64,000 nucleotides of DNA from Methylocystis sp. SC2 (GCF_000304315.1 NC_018485.1:466501-530500), one strand, 5' to 3'. Positions 1 through 9,006 are shown, numbered from the stretch's first letter. Notes: generated from the letters alone by a model not told the origin. Program-made: numbers and translations.

Positions 1-14
1 AAGGAGGATGCGTC

Positions 15-257
15 ATGCCGGACAGAGCGCCGGGCGATTGGCGGAAGGCGGCCGCCGGCAAGATGGGAGCGCGGATTGACGCCGCGATGGGATCGATCAG
101 CGAGCATCTGAGGTCCAAGTTCGACAACGTCCTCACGGAGCCGCTGCCCGAGAAGATCGTGGACGTTATGGCCAAATTGGATTGTGGGCGCGCCGGTGGG
201 AGCCCGACGCGCAGCAACGGTCAACTTCCCGCCAGCGCCAAATCTCGGCGACCCTAG
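15..257 (+). CDS. NepR-like anti-sigma factor (general stress response)
   Basis: This 80-residue protein has a central segment reading ISEHLRSKFDNVLTEPLPEK followed by IVDVMAKLD. That matches the amphipathic two-helix core of NepR proteins, whose usual form is LRxMYDxVxxEPxPDRFxDLLxxLD. In alphaproteobacteria NepR holds the ECF sigma factor EcfG until phosphorylated PhyR displaces it. A strong AAGGAGG Shine-Dalgarno sits at the very start of the window, 8 bases before the ATG. The C-terminal third is basic, low-complexity and unlike NepR. No phyR or ecfG is adjacent on the visible side, so the partner genes must lie to the left or elsewhere. The family assignment rests on the core motif only. 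Confidence 0.6.
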   Translation: MPDRAPGDWRKAAAGKMGARIDAAMGSISEHLRSKFDNVLTEPLPEKIVDVMAKLDCGRAGGSPTRSNGQLPASAKSRRP

Positions 258-426
258 CGAAGTCGCTCTTTGCGGCGCCATCGGCGCATCCATCACGTGG
301 AAATCGCTGAGCCGCCTCCAACGCTCGCGCTGGGCCGCGCCCGCGGCTAGGATCATCCCCACCGAACGCGCCCTGCTATGCATTCAGCACGACGGGCGAG
401 CGCGCCGTCTCTCGCGGAGCAACATC

Positions 427-999
427 ATGGCCGGCGAAGCGATGCGCCTGAACCCTGGCGACGCGCTCATCGTCCTGGACGTGCAGCGCGATTTCTGCGC
501 CGGCGGCGCCTTAGAGGTTTCCGGAGCCGACGAGATCGTCTCCGTGGTCAATGAAATGATCGAGGAAGCCGCGGACGCCGGCGTTCCCATCGTCGCGTCG
601 CGGGACTGGCATCCAATCGGCCATGCGAGTTTTCGCGACTGCGGCGGACCATGGCCGGCGCATTGCGTTCAGGACAGCGCCGGCGCGCAGTTCCATCCCG
701 ATCTGCGCCTGCCTGAGCAGGCCGTCATCGTCAGCAAGGGAGCGACGCTCGAGCGCGACCAGCTTTCGGCGCTCAACGGAACGGGGCTCGCGGAACGGCT
801 GCGGCGTCTTGGCGTGCGTCGCCTCCTGATTGTCGGACTGGCGCTGGACGTCTGCGTGCTCGAAACGGCGCTGGACGCCGTCGCGGAAGGATTTGAAACG
901 CATGTGCGGCTTTCCGGCGCGCGCGCCATCACGCCGGAAGGCGGAAGAGACGCCGTCGAAAAGATGAGAATGGCGGGCGTCTTCGTGGAGGAATGCTGA
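427..999 (+). CDS. pncA: Nicotinamidase
   Basis: This 190-residue cytoplasmic isochorismatase-fold hydrolase converts nicotinamide to nicotinate in NAD salvage. The catalytic triad is visible: Asp18 in LIVLDVQRDF, Lys104 in VSKGATLERD and Cys143 in LALDVCVLETA. Metal ligands fit Asp60, His62 and possibly His66 or His79 in RDWHPIGH and WPAHC. The reading frame is open further upstream (from about 184), but that part has no family similarity, so the ATG at 427 is chosen; the ATG at 442 is also possible. The next gene is pncB, which uses the nicotinate produced, so the two form a pathway pair. Confidence 0.9.
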   Translation: MAGEAMRLNPGDALIVLDVQRDFCAGGALEVSGADEIVSVVNEMIEEAADAGVPIVASRDWHPIGHASFRDCGGPWPAHCVQDSAGAQFHPDLRLPEQAVIVSKGATLERDQLSALNGTGLAERLRRLGVRRLLIVGLALDVCVLETALDAVAEGFETHVRLSGARAITPEGGRDAVEKMRMAGVFVEEC

Positions 1000-1106
1000 A
1001 ACGTCGGGGCGGCGCAAATTTGCCCGGCCTCGGCCCCATGGTTACGGTCCCGACCGGCGCGCGAGCGCTTCCACCATAGCCAATCGCGACGTGAAAAGGA
1101 GCGATC

Positions 1107-2435
1107 GTGTCCAGCAGCGCGCTCTTCGCGGATCTCTATGAATTCACGATGCTGCGCGCCTATTTCGAATTAGGCATGAACGCGCAAGCGACGTTCAGCC
1201 TTTTCGTGCGCAATATGCCGCCGCAACGCAATTTTCTGATCGCCGCCGGCTTGAACGATCTTCTTCATGAGATCGAGCATCTGCGTTTTGAGCCGCAGCA
1301 CATCGACTATCTGGGATCGCTCAAGATCTTTTCGCCGCCGTTCCTCGACTGGCTCGCCGGCTTTCGCTTCTCCGGCGACATCTATGCGATGCGCGAAGGC
1401 GCGCCGTTCTTTCAGAACGAGCCGATCCTGGAAGTGGTTGCGCCCATCGCCGAAGCGCAGCTCATCGAAACGCTGGTTCTCAATCAGATCGGATTGCAAA
1501 CGATACTGGCGTCGAAAGCGGCGCGCGTCGTCGCCGCGGCGCGCGGCGCCAGCGTCGTCGACTTCGGCGCGCGACGGGCGCACGGCATGGATGCGGCGAC
1601 AAAGGGCGCGCGCGCATTCTACATCGCCGGAGTCGATGCGACCTCCAATGTCGCGGCCGGCCAAGCCTATGGACTGCCCGTCGCCGGCACGATGGCGCAC
1701 AGCTTTATCGAAGCCTGCGCCTCCGAGGCGGACGCCTTTCAGTCCTTCAGCGAAGTCTTTCCCGACACGACATTGCTCGTTGACACCTATGACACGCTCG
1801 ACGGCGTCAAGAAAGTCGTCGCGCTCGCGAGGGCGCGCGGGACGAACTTCAAAGTCCGCGCGGTGCGTCTCGACTCCGGCGATCTCGACATGCTGTCGCG
1901 CCAAACGCGCCGCATCCTCGATGACGCCGGCTTGACCGACGTGCAGATCGTCGCGAGCGGCGGCCTCGATGAAATCAAAATCGACGCTCTGACGTCGCGC
2001 GGCGCGCCCATCGACGTCTTTGGCGTCGGGACGGATATGGCGGCGTCGAGCGATGCGCCAGCCATCGACATCGCCTATAAGCTGACCGACTACGCCGGCA
2101 AGGGACGCATGAAACTGTCGGCGGGCAAGCGCTCGCTGCCGGGCCGCAAACAGGTTTTTCGACAGTTTAGCGACGGCGTCGCGTCGAGGGACATCATCGC
2201 CCGGGAGGGCGAAACTCCGCCGGGCGTCCCCTTGCTGCAGCCGTTCATGCTGTCAGGTCGCCGGGTCGCGGCGCAGTCATGCGACCTTCCGCAAATACGC
2301 GATTACGCGAAAGAGCAGCTCGCTGCGTTGCCGTCGCATCTGAAAGCTCTCGGATCGCATGCGCGCTATGACGTGGCGATCAGCGACGCGCTCGCCAGCT
2401 ATGAGCGCGAAACTCGCGCGCGGTTGATCGACTGA
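1107..2435 (+). CDS. pncB: Nicotinate phosphoribosyltransferase
   Basis: This 442-residue cytoplasmic enzyme joins nicotinate to PRPP to give nicotinate mononucleotide, the Preiss-Handler step after PncA. Family signatures include DLYEFTMLRAYFELGM near the N-terminus, DFGARRAHGMDAA in the middle and the phosphate-binding stretch VRLDSGDLDMLS. Length is normal for the family. Translation starts at a GTG preceded by AAAAGGA at a good distance. It lies about 107 bases after pncA on the same strand. A glutamine-dependent NAD synthase, the last step of the same route, is encoded near 40 kb. Confidence 0.93.
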   Translation: MSSSALFADLYEFTMLRAYFELGMNAQATFSLFVRNMPPQRNFLIAAGLNDLLHEIEHLRFEPQHIDYLGSLKIFSPPFLDWLAGFRFSGDIYAMREGAPFFQNEPILEVVAPIAEAQLIETLVLNQIGLQTILASKAARVVAAARGASVVDFGARRAHGMDAATKGARAFYIAGVDATSNVAAGQAYGLPVAGTMAHSFIEACASEADAFQSFSEVFPDTTLLVDTYDTLDGVKKVVALARARGTNFKVRAVRLDSGDLDMLSRQTRRILDDAGLTDVQIVASGGLDEIKIDALTSRGAPIDVFGVGTDMAASSDAPAIDIAYKLTDYAGKGRMKLSAGKRSLPGRKQVFRQFSDGVASRDIIAREGETPPGVPLLQPFMLSGRRVAAQSCDLPQIRDYAKEQLAALPSHLKALGSHARYDVAISDALASYERETRARLID

Positions 2436-2535
2436 CGGTTGGCTCAATCGGCGCGGCCGAGCGCCAGGCTGCGAGACAGGACCCTCTCCCGCCGACGGCG
2501 CTTGCCCGCCGACGGAACTTCGGCGCAAGCGGAGC

Positions 2536-2784
2536 CTAGCGCCGATCCTTCCGGTCGATGAATTCTGACGTGAACCGCTTCAGCGCGACGCGCAAATCGT
2601 CGGCGTATCCGACCGCCCCGAGCGACTGGAACCTTTCGATGTCCGCGAGCATCAGTTCTCTCACCGGCGCCGCGCCGCGATGCAGATTGACCAAATAGCC
2701 GGATAAAAGCCGGCCGTCGCGGCCCCTCGCAGCCACCTTGTTCTGGGCCTCGGACGAGCAGATTTTCTTGGCAATTCCTATCAT
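2536..2784 (-). CDS. Small hypothetical protein downstream of BLUF gene
   Basis: This gene encodes an 82-residue soluble protein beginning MIGIAKKICSSEAQNKV. The start at 2784 is supported by a CGGAG Shine-Dalgarno a few bases upstream. It lies 61 bases after the BLUF photoreceptor gene on the same strand, so the two are probably cotranscribed. The sequence is charged, mostly helical in character and has no signal peptide or membrane segment. I do not recognise a family. Because single-domain BLUF proteins need an output partner, this is a candidate, but that is inference from position only. Confidence 0.5.
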   Translation of the reverse strand: MIGIAKKICSSEAQNKVAARGRDGRLLSGYLVNLHRGAAPVRELMLADIERFQSLGAVGYADDLRVALKRFTSEFIDRKDRR

Positions 2785-2845
2785 GAGTAACTCCGAAGCG
2801 GACGCCGCGCCAGATGTCCGCGACCTGCCTAAGCAAGAATTGCGC

Positions 2846-3250
2846 TCACCTATGTTCGGCGAAGGCCGCCGCCTGTCCAACGCTGAAAAAACCGTCCACC
2901 ATCGCGGAAAGACCGCCCTCGCGCGGCGCCGTTTCCCGCGCAACGGCCACATATTCCGGCGCGCCGCACACGAGCTTCATGCCCCAATCGGGGAAACTGC
3001 GCATTGAAATGCGTTCGTGAACGAGCTTGACGACGCCCGAGTGCCGGGAATCCATCCGGATCTGCAGATAGAGCGGGGTCAGCGCTTGCCGCGGACCCTC
3101 CAGAATCTGCAAAAAATTGAGGCCGTTGTAGAGGAGCGCGCCGCTGATGCGCCGCGGACGATTCCGCTCCGCCGACATCTCGACCATTCCCTCGATCGCG
3201 GAGAGGTTCAGATCAAGATTTGCGTTACTGAAATAGACAAGTCGATGCAT
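2846..3250 (-). CDS. BLUF-domain blue-light photoreceptor
   Basis: This 134-residue protein is essentially one BLUF domain that binds FAD and senses blue light. Diagnostic segments are HRLVYFSNANLD (the Tyr of YFS is the photoactive tyrosine position), the RNRPRRISGALLYNGLNF region with the flavin-contacting Asn, and FLQILEGPRQALTPLY, where the Gln is the photocycle glutamine. The start at 3250 has GGAGG six bases upstream; a TTG three bases earlier is an alternative. There is no fused output domain, so it must act through a partner; the small gene at 2536-2784 follows in the same direction. Confidence 0.85.
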   Translation of the reverse strand: MHRLVYFSNANLDLNLSAIEGMVEMSAERNRPRRISGALLYNGLNFLQILEGPRQALTPLYLQIRMDSRHSGVVKLVHERISMRSFPDWGMKLVCGAPEYVAVARETAPREGGLSAMVDGFFSVGQAAAFAEHR

Positions 3251-3282
3251 CAATGGCCTCCGAAACAGGGCGATCGGGTGAA

Positions 3283-3334
3283 GGGCTTCCTCATCCGGCG
3301 TGCGCAGCGCGCGTCTCGAAGGATGAGGAAGCCC
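3283..3334. repeat. Intergenic palindromic repeat, copy 1
   Basis: A perfect 14-bp inverted repeat, GGGCTTCCTCATCC at 3283-3296 against GGATGAGGAAGCCC at 3321-3334, encloses a loop with the core GCGTCTCGAAGGA. The same element recurs at 48206-48262 and, inverted, at 61834-61878. It lies between the BLUF gene and the next gene cluster. Confidence 0.75.
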
Positions 3335-3668
3335 GCTTTCGCGTATTTTTCCTCACCCTCGTCCCGATCGCCCTGCCTCCAACGCAGCCCGCCCCGAGAA
3401 TTCCGCCTCGCGAGTCGCCCGTCAATCGCCACAGGCTGAGATAGGGATAGAGCTAAAACTAAAATTATGCAATAGTTTCATATAGTTGACCTAACTCAAA
3501 CCCCCGCGCCAGAATCCATCGCTCCAGTCATAGGTTCGTATCAAGCGGACGCTATTTAGAGCGCATATTCGATCACTTTTCAGTGGCGAGGGAGGCGTCG
3601 GCGCGGCCGCGTCTCCCTATATTTTTTGGCGATGGGCGCCCACAGGCCGGCAACTTCAGAGGAATAAG
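3335..3668. other. AT-richer intergenic region
   Basis: Between the repeat and the phasin-like gene there is no credible coding frame. The stretch around 3450-3500 is clearly AT-richer than the surroundings and probably holds promoters for the plus-strand phasin-like gene, but no convincing -35/-10 pair could be fixed by eye. Confidence 0.4.
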
Positions 3669-3944
3669 ATGATGTCGCCAGACCCTTCCCCGATCCTCAC
3701 TTCGCTCAAGACCTGTCAGGACTGCGCATCGAGAGTCATGGACTTCGGCCTGATCAACACGCGGTCGGCGCTGCAGTTCGGGCAAGATGTATGGGCGGCG
3801 AGATCGCCGCACGACGTCGCCGAAGCCATCGTTGACTACGGCCGCCGGCAATTCGAATATTGGACCGAGGAACTGGAGGAGTTCTCGAGTGTGGCCGGCG
3901 GCAAGAAGACCCCAGACGCCGAGGTCGTCGGACTCGGAGACTAG
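3669..3944 (+). CDS. Phasin-like protein
   Basis: This 91-residue soluble helical protein contains NTRSALQFGQDVWAARSPHD and then EAIVDYGRRQFEYWTEELEE. That is the phasin_2 pattern of a helical stretch, an 'ARSPxDxxExxxxYxRxQFE' segment and a second helix. Phasins coat polyhydroxyalkanoate granules; this one is at the short end of the family. A GAGGAATAAG ribosome site precedes two adjacent ATGs. The DUF2585 gene starts 34 bases downstream. The family call is by motif; a role in PHA storage would suit a methylotroph but is inferred. Confidence 0.6.
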   Translation: MMSPDPSPILTSLKTCQDCASRVMDFGLINTRSALQFGQDVWAARSPHDVAEAIVDYGRRQFEYWTEELEEFSSVAGGKKTPDAEVVGLGD

Positions 3945-3977
3945 TTTTCCATCATCCGATCTTCCAGTTGAGAAGAT

Positions 3978-4553
3978 ATGATGATGAGCGCAACGACGGC
4001 GTGCGGCGTGGCGGCGGCGGCGATCGCCGCGCTTGTCGTTCAGGCCGGCGCGCTTTGGGCGCTCGGCCGCCCGTTTCTCTGCGCCCGCGGCGAATTCAAG
4101 CTGTGGGAGGGCGACGCCGCCTCTCCCTGCCTCTCCCAGCATCTCACCGACTGGTACAGCTTCACGCATGTCATCCACGGCGTGCTGTTCTATTTCCTGG
4201 TTTGGCTCGCGGCGCCGGGACTGTCGTTCGCGCAGCGCTTCCTGATCGTGCTGGCGGTTGAAGTGGGATGGGAGATCCTCGAAAACACGCCCTTCGCCAT
4301 CCGTCACTATCGCAAGCAGCCGCCGGCGCAGGACTATGCAGGAGACAGCATCGTCAATTCGCTCGCCGATACGCTGGCGATGACGCTGGGCTTCGTTCTT
4401 GCGTGGCGGCTGCCGATCTTGGGCGTTATCGCAATCTCTCTGCTTCTTGAAGTCGTGGTCGCGCTGAACATTAGAGACAATTTCACGCTCAATGTGCTCG
4501 GTTTCATCCATCCGTTCGATGTCATCCGCCGCTGGCAAAACGGCGCGCCATAG
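3978..4553 (+). CDS. DUF2585 (UPF0314) integral membrane protein
   Basis: This 191-residue inner-membrane protein has about four to five hydrophobic helices. Recognisable family blocks are LTDWYSFTHVIHGVLFY, VEVGWEILENTPFAI, DYAGDSIVNSLADT and NFTLNVLGFIHP. UPF0314/DUF2585 proteins are common in Hyphomicrobiales and have no known function. The conserved Glu, His and Asp residues inside membrane segments look functional rather than structural, but no activity can be assigned. It probably shares a transcript with the phasin-like gene. Confidence 0.85.
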   Translation: MMMSATTACGVAAAAIAALVVQAGALWALGRPFLCARGEFKLWEGDAASPCLSQHLTDWYSFTHVIHGVLFYFLVWLAAPGLSFAQRFLIVLAVEVGWEILENTPFAIRHYRKQPPAQDYAGDSIVNSLADTLAMTLGFVLAWRLPILGVIAISLLLEVVVALNIRDNFTLNVLGFIHPFDVIRRWQNGAP

Positions 4554-4649
4554 GCGCCGATTTGCGGTCATTGGCGGGCTGGGCTAACTCAAGCGTCCCT
4601 AGGCCGCGCTCGCAAACGCCCTACCCCTCGGACATTTCGCCACGCCCGC

Positions 4650-5780
4650 ATGACCAAGCGCGCTCCCGTCCTCGCTGACTTCAAACGCATCGTCGTGAAG
4701 GTCGGCTCGTCGCTCATCGTCGACCCCAACAAGGCGTCCGCGAAACGCGCCTGGCTGAAGCGGCTCGCCGACGATGTCGCGGGTCTCCATCGCGCCGGCG
4801 CGGACGTGCTGGTCGTGTCGTCCGGCGCCGTGGCGCTGGGACGCAGCGTGCTCGGCTTTCCGCGCGGCGCGCTGAAGCTCGAAGACAGCCAGGCGGCCGC
4901 CGCCGTCGGCCAGATCGCCCTGGCGCGGCTCTGGGCCGAGACGCTGCACGATCGCGGCCTCGTCGCCGGACAGGTGCTGGTGACGCTCGGCGACACGGAG
5001 GAGCGCCGCCGCTACCTCTACGCGCGCGAATGCCTAACGCGGCTTTTGTCGCTGCGCGCGGTGCCGGTGATCAACGAGAACGACACGGTGGCGACGGCTG
5101 AAATCCGCTATGGCGACAATGACCGCCTCGCCGCCCGCGTCGCCACCATGGCGAGCGCCGATCTCCTGATCCTGCTCTCCGACGTCGACGGGCTCTACAG
5201 CGCCCCGCCCGACTCCAATCCGGACGCCGAGCACATCGCGATCGTGCCGCGCGTCACGGCGGAGATCGAAGCCATGGCGGGGGGCGCCGCCTCGCAATAT
5301 TCGCGCGGCGGCATGCGCACCAAGATCGAGGCGGCGAAAATCGCCACTACCGGCGGCGCGCATATGGTGATCGCCGACGGTCGCGAAGAAGCGCCGATTG
5401 CGCGCATCGCCGCGGGCGGGCGCTGCAGCTGGTTTCTGACGCCGTCCAATCCGGTGACGGCGCGCAAGAAATGGATCGCGGGCTCTTTGGAGCCGAAGGG
5501 CGCCGTGCATATCGACGACGGCGCGGCGAAGGCGCTGCGCTCAGGCCGGAGCCTGCTGCCGGCGGGCGTGACGCGGATCGAGGGCGGCTTCGCGCGCGGC
5601 GACTGCATCGTCATCCGCAACGCCAAGGGCGGCGAGATCGGCCGCGGCCTCGTGACATATGACGCGTCCGACGCGGCGAAAATCGTGGGGCGCTCGACGA
5701 AGGACATCGAGGCGCTGCTGGGTTTTAAGGGGCCGGATGAGATCATCCATCGGGACGATATGGCGCTGGGCGGAGGGTGA
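4650..5780 (+). CDS. proB: Glutamate 5-kinase
   Basis: This 376-residue cytoplasmic enzyme phosphorylates glutamate in the first step of proline synthesis. The N-terminal amino-acid kinase domain shows [36 protein letters not shown] and [12 protein letters not shown]. The C-terminal part, from roughly residue 275, is a PUA domain containing [20 protein letters not shown]. Length and architecture are those of the full two-domain bacterial enzyme. The neighbours often found with proB (obg, proA) are not visible here. A short hairpin follows the stop codon. Confidence 0.95.
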   Translation: MTKRAPVLADFKRIVVKVGSSLIVDPNKASAKRAWLKRLADDVAGLHRAGADVLVVSSGAVALGRSVLGFPRGALKLEDSQAAAAVGQIALARLWAETLHDRGLVAGQVLVTLGDTEERRRYLYARECLTRLLSLRAVPVINENDTVATAEIRYGDNDRLAARVATMASADLLILLSDVDGLYSAPPDSNPDAEHIAIVPRVTAEIEAMAGGAASQYSRGGMRTKIEAAKIATTGGAHMVIADGREEAPIARIAAGGRCSWFLTPSNPVTARKKWIAGSLEPKGAVHIDDGAAKALRSGRSLLPAGVTRIEGGFARGDCIVIRNAKGGEIGRGLVTYDASDAAKIVGRSTKDIEALLGFKGPDEIIHRDDMALGGG

Positions 5781-5781
5781 G

Positions 5782-5800
5782 GCGCATCAGACTGATGCGC
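5782..5800 (+). terminator. Possible weak terminator after proB
   Basis: An 8-bp perfect stem (GCGCATCA/TGATGCGC) with a 3-base loop starts right after the proB stop. It has no T-run, so it may be a weak terminator or an mRNA 3' end. It marks the edge of the AT-rich island that follows. Confidence 0.4.
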
Positions 5801-5946
5801 AAACGAAGATCTGCTTGGCACGCGACCTTTTGTGACGCACTATCACGCGCAGGTACGATTTTCCTGCGTTTCGCGCGCTGTCCGATTGGTCGCACGTGCA
5901 GTCTTTCTTTTGCTATTGCGGAGCTTCATAGGAAAGTGGTCTCAAC

Positions 5947-7569
5947 GTGTACACACCTCTTAATGCCTCTGCGAGCACAGCTGGTGCTTTGTTTTCCAGT
6001 TCCACGTTTGAAGTTCCGCAGTTCCAGCGCGAGTACTCTTGGCAGGTCGACGAGGTCGAAGAGTTTTGGGACGATCTAAGAAAAAGCCTTTCATCCAGTT
6101 CGTATTTTCTAGGTCTAATTATCCTCACTCAAGAAAACGGGAGAAAACATGTTGTAGATGGCCAACAGCGGCTAGTGACATTAACTTTGCTTGCCAATGC
6201 CCTCTACCACGAGGCGCTTCACCGCGGCAGAAAGGCTTTAGCTGACCGTATACAAGCGGATTTCTTGCGTTCAATCGATTACGCATCAGACGCAACCGAC
6301 CCTCGTGTTAGCTTATCGGATCAAACCGACAACGAGACGTTTCAAGCTATTCTGGCAACCGGGCAAGCGCCCAGCGTGGCCGAGAAAGGATCGGTTTCAT
6401 ACCGGCTATCTGAGTCGTATCGGAATATCAGCAAAAAACTGCGAGACGATCTTAAGGTAGACCCGTTTAAGCGGCTTGGCGTGTGGACAGAATTTTTGAC
6501 TAACCGAGTTTATTTCGCGGTTTTCGTTCATCCCGATCCCACTTCCGCATACCAAGTATTTGAAGTGATAAATACACGGGGAAGAGAGCTTACAACTGCA
6601 GACCTATTGAAAAATTACGTCCTCAGTCAAACACCTCCAGTTGAGCGTGAAGCGCGCTACAGACAGTGGCAAACGATTTCAAAGCAATTTTCTGCAGATG
6701 CCTCTAACACATTCGTCCAATATATCAGGCACGTCGTAACCGTACGTTGCGGACATATTCTGCCCAAAGATCTGTTCGGGTTTCTCGCGCAGCGTCGGGG
6801 GCTGCCAGATCGTAATGATACAAACGCGCCTCCATCGACGGAAGTGTTGATGAAGTTGCTCCAAGAGCATCTTCCTTTGTACGCGCAAATGGTAGATCCG
6901 ACTCTTGCCGGCCCAGCTGACCCCGAGGCGTTAAGAATTTTCGCGGCACTCAACAGCCTGGGGGTCATTGCGGTTAGACCGATTCTTATGGCTATGGCCA
7001 GTGTCCCACAGTCATTGGAAGGCATGAAATACATCCTCCGCCTAGTAGTGCGACGAATAGTCGTCGGAAATCTTGGAACAGGAAATGTCGAAAGGCGCTT
7101 TGGAGAAGCGGCCAAACACGTCTATGAAACCGGTCGTTGGAACGTTGTAGTAGATGACCTCAAGGATCTGAATCCTACCCGTGAGGACTTTATTGAGCAA
7201 GCCCGGAAGAGATCATTCAACAAGGGGGTGCTGGCTTTCCTGCGCCGCTCAATTCTTGCAAAAACCATCACTCCAGACGCTCAGGGGGTCCTTCACTTTA
7301 TATGGACGCGCCAAACCCCTGTTTCTTTTGGCATGAGCGAAGAAGATGGAGCGTACTGGTTCGCCACGATCGGAAATACATTTCTTTCGACTCTGGACCG
7401 CCGGCCCAAAAGCGCTTCTGACTGGGACGGTTTCAAGCGACATATGCTTCCCTTCGCTATTGATGGGGAGTGGAAGATAGAATTAATGGCGGTCGAGGAA
7501 TGGAATGCGAGTGCCATTGAAAACATGGGCCAAAAACTTGCTCAGGCGGCTGGCGACATTTGGTTCTGA
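5947..7569 (+). CDS. DUF262 (GmrSD/ParB-like) protein with degenerate C-terminal domain
   Basis: This 540-residue protein begins with a DUF262 domain: FEVPQFQREYSW, then FWDDL, LGLIILTQ and the hallmark VVDGQQRLVTLTLL (about residues 70-85). DUF262 forms the N-terminal half of GmrSD type IV restriction enzymes and related phage-defence proteins. The C-terminal region resembles DUF1524 in outline (YWFATIGNTFLSTLDRR, DGFKRHMLPF, a final helix ending DIW). The expected HNH His-Ile-x-Pro motif appears only as LHFIWTR, so the nuclease site is probably lost. Start is a GTG with AGGAA upstream. Codon use and composition are AT-richer than the flanks, suggesting transfer. The next gene overlaps it. 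Confidence 0.75.
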   Translation: MYTPLNASASTAGALFSSSTFEVPQFQREYSWQVDEVEEFWDDLRKSLSSSSYFLGLIILTQENGRKHVVDGQQRLVTLTLLANALYHEALHRGRKALADRIQADFLRSIDYASDATDPRVSLSDQTDNETFQAILATGQAPSVAEKGSVSYRLSESYRNISKKLRDDLKVDPFKRLGVWTEFLTNRVYFAVFVHPDPTSAYQVFEVINTRGRELTTADLLKNYVLSQTPPVEREARYRQWQTISKQFSADASNTFVQYIRHVVTVRCGHILPKDLFGFLAQRRGLPDRNDTNAPPSTEVLMKLLQEHLPLYAQMVDPTLAGPADPEALRIFAALNSLGVIAVRPILMAMASVPQSLEGMKYILRLVVRRIVVGNLGTGNVERRFGEAAKHVYETGRWNVVVDDLKDLNPTREDFIEQARKRSFNKGVLAFLRRSILAKTITPDAQGVLHFIWTRQTPVSFGMSEEDGAYWFATIGNTFLSTLDRRPKSASDWDGFKRHMLPFAIDGEWKIELMAVEEWNASAIENMGQKLAQAAGDIWF

Positions 7570-8389
7570 TACCAATCGACCTAATCGCAGGCGAAACCGG
7601 GAAATCCAGTTGATCGATCTTCTCGACCGCCGAACGGATTTGGACGTTCTTGGAGCATTGGCCGATGCTATCCATCCTCTAGCCGAGGGGGACACATTTG
7701 CCATAGAGCATACCGCTATTGCTCTAGATGCAAATGTCTTTTTGCGGCTGAGCGGCCATCCAAAGAGCGCAGATATCATCGACTACCTTGGCTCGCGCCA
7801 TTCTGCGCCCTTGATCTTACCTGGCCAAGCAGTTCAAGAATTTTGGAACAATCAATTGCAAGCTGTTGACACAGTTAGTTCCAGTCTAAAAAAGAAATTT
7901 GATGGGCTAAAGACCGACTTTGCAAGAGTTGATTCGAATTTTGGGCCCTATGCATCGGAAATTGGAGATTTGCTTGAACAATTTAGTTCTGAGCACGGTC
8001 ACGTTTATGACGAGGCGACGGTGCGAAAGACCGAGGCGCTTTTTGAGGTTCTTCAGAAGAGAGCTTTAGTCCCTTACGTATCTCGACAATGTTTTCGTGA
8101 GATTGCAGACCAACGAAAAAGAACAAAAACGCCGCCCGGATTTAAGGATGAAGGAGACGGAGATTTTTTCATTTGGGTCGATATGCTTGCCGGGCTGTTG
8201 CAAGCGCAACAAAACGGAAAAGAATTCGCACGAGTGGTCCTTGTATCACAAGACAAGAAAACCGATTGGAGCCGCGCGGGAAAAGCACATCCAGTCCTCG
8301 TGGCCGAGGTTAAATCCCTCGTTAGAGTACCCTTCGAGATTTGGACAACCGATCAACTCGCCCAAGAGATAGGTGGAGCGGTCATGTAG
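7505..8389 (+). CDS. DUF4935 PIN-like nuclease-domain protein
   Basis: This 294-residue protein carries a PIN-like fold of the DUF4935 type. Acidic residues sit in the expected places: Asp in IALDANVFLRL, Glu in QAVQEFWNNQ, Asp in GDGDFFIWVDML and Asp in VVLVSQDKKTDW. Such domains cleave RNA or nick DNA. The ATG at 7505 lies inside the DUF262 gene, with GAGG six bases before it, giving a 65-base overlap and likely translational coupling. A TTG at 7610 would avoid the overlap but has no ribosome site. Composition is AT-rich like its partner. Together they look like a two-component defence module. Confidence 0.75.
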   Translation: MRVPLKTWAKNLLRRLATFGSDTNRPNRRRNREIQLIDLLDRRTDLDVLGALADAIHPLAEGDTFAIEHTAIALDANVFLRLSGHPKSADIIDYLGSRHSAPLILPGQAVQEFWNNQLQAVDTVSSSLKKKFDGLKTDFARVDSNFGPYASEIGDLLEQFSSEHGHVYDEATVRKTEALFEVLQKRALVPYVSRQCFREIADQRKRTKTPPGFKDEGDGDFFIWVDMLAGLLQAQQNGKEFARVVLVSQDKKTDWSRAGKAHPVLVAEVKSLVRVPFEIWTTDQLAQEIGGAVM

Positions 8390-8544
8390 AGTTTTAGTTC
8401 CGCGAGGGCAAAGCGTTCCAGTGGAATGTCGATCAAATATCCAGCGTCGACAATCGGCAGGCAACATTGGTGCTGCGCACTTATAGCGACTGATCGGCTT
8501 GGATGAACATTTCAGGATTTGAAATACCGTGTTAGATTGAGTTC

Positions 8545-8976
8545 ATGCGGCTCACGACCTTCACCGACTTTGGCCTGCGCGCCCTCATCCTCCTCGCCGA
8601 CCGCAATCCGCAAGTGATGAGCGCGGCGGCGATCGCCGATCATTTTGACGTTTCGCGGCATCATATGGCGAAAGTGCTGCAGGAGCTCGCCGCCGCCGGA
8701 TATGTCGAGGGCATCCGCGGCGCGCAGGGCGGCGTGCGACTGGCGCGCGATCCGCGCGACATTCGAATCGGCGAGGTGGTCCGCAGGCTTGACGATCAGC
8801 CGCTGGTCGAATGTTTCAGCCCGCAAGGCAGCAACTGCGCGCTTTTGCCGCGCTGCCGACTGAAGGGCATGCTGGCGCGCGCCGAACAGGGATTTATGCG
8901 CGAACTCGATCGCTACACCCTGCACGACTGCCTCGAAAAAACCGCCGCCTTTCCCCTCGCCGATCTCTCCGCCTGA
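8545..8976 (+). CDS. nsrR: Rrf2-family transcriptional repressor, NsrR-like
   Basis: This 143-residue regulator has an N-terminal winged helix (MRLTTFTDFGLRALILLA, then HHMAKVLQELAAAGYVEGIRG as recognition helix and wing). Three cysteines, Cys90, Cys98 and Cys104, lie in VECFSPQGSNCALLPRCRLKG, the spacing used by NsrR to bind an NO-sensitive Fe-S cluster. It sits directly before hcp, a classic NsrR target, and an NsrR-type operator lies between them. A short inverted repeat (ATTTC/GAAAT, 8509-8525) just upstream of its own start could allow autoregulation. IscR is a less likely alternative given the neighbour. Confidence 0.85.
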   Translation: MRLTTFTDFGLRALILLADRNPQVMSAAAIADHFDVSRHHMAKVLQELAAAGYVEGIRGAQGGVRLARDPRDIRIGEVVRRLDDQPLVECFSPQGSNCALLPRCRLKGMLARAEQGFMRELDRYTLHDCLEKTAAFPLADLSA

Positions 8977-9006
8977 ACATTCACTGCGAGCATCGCTCGT
9001 CGCGGC

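Noticed and set aside
184..426. N-terminal extension of pncA
   Set aside because: It overlaps the NepR-like gene and has no similarity to nicotinamidases.
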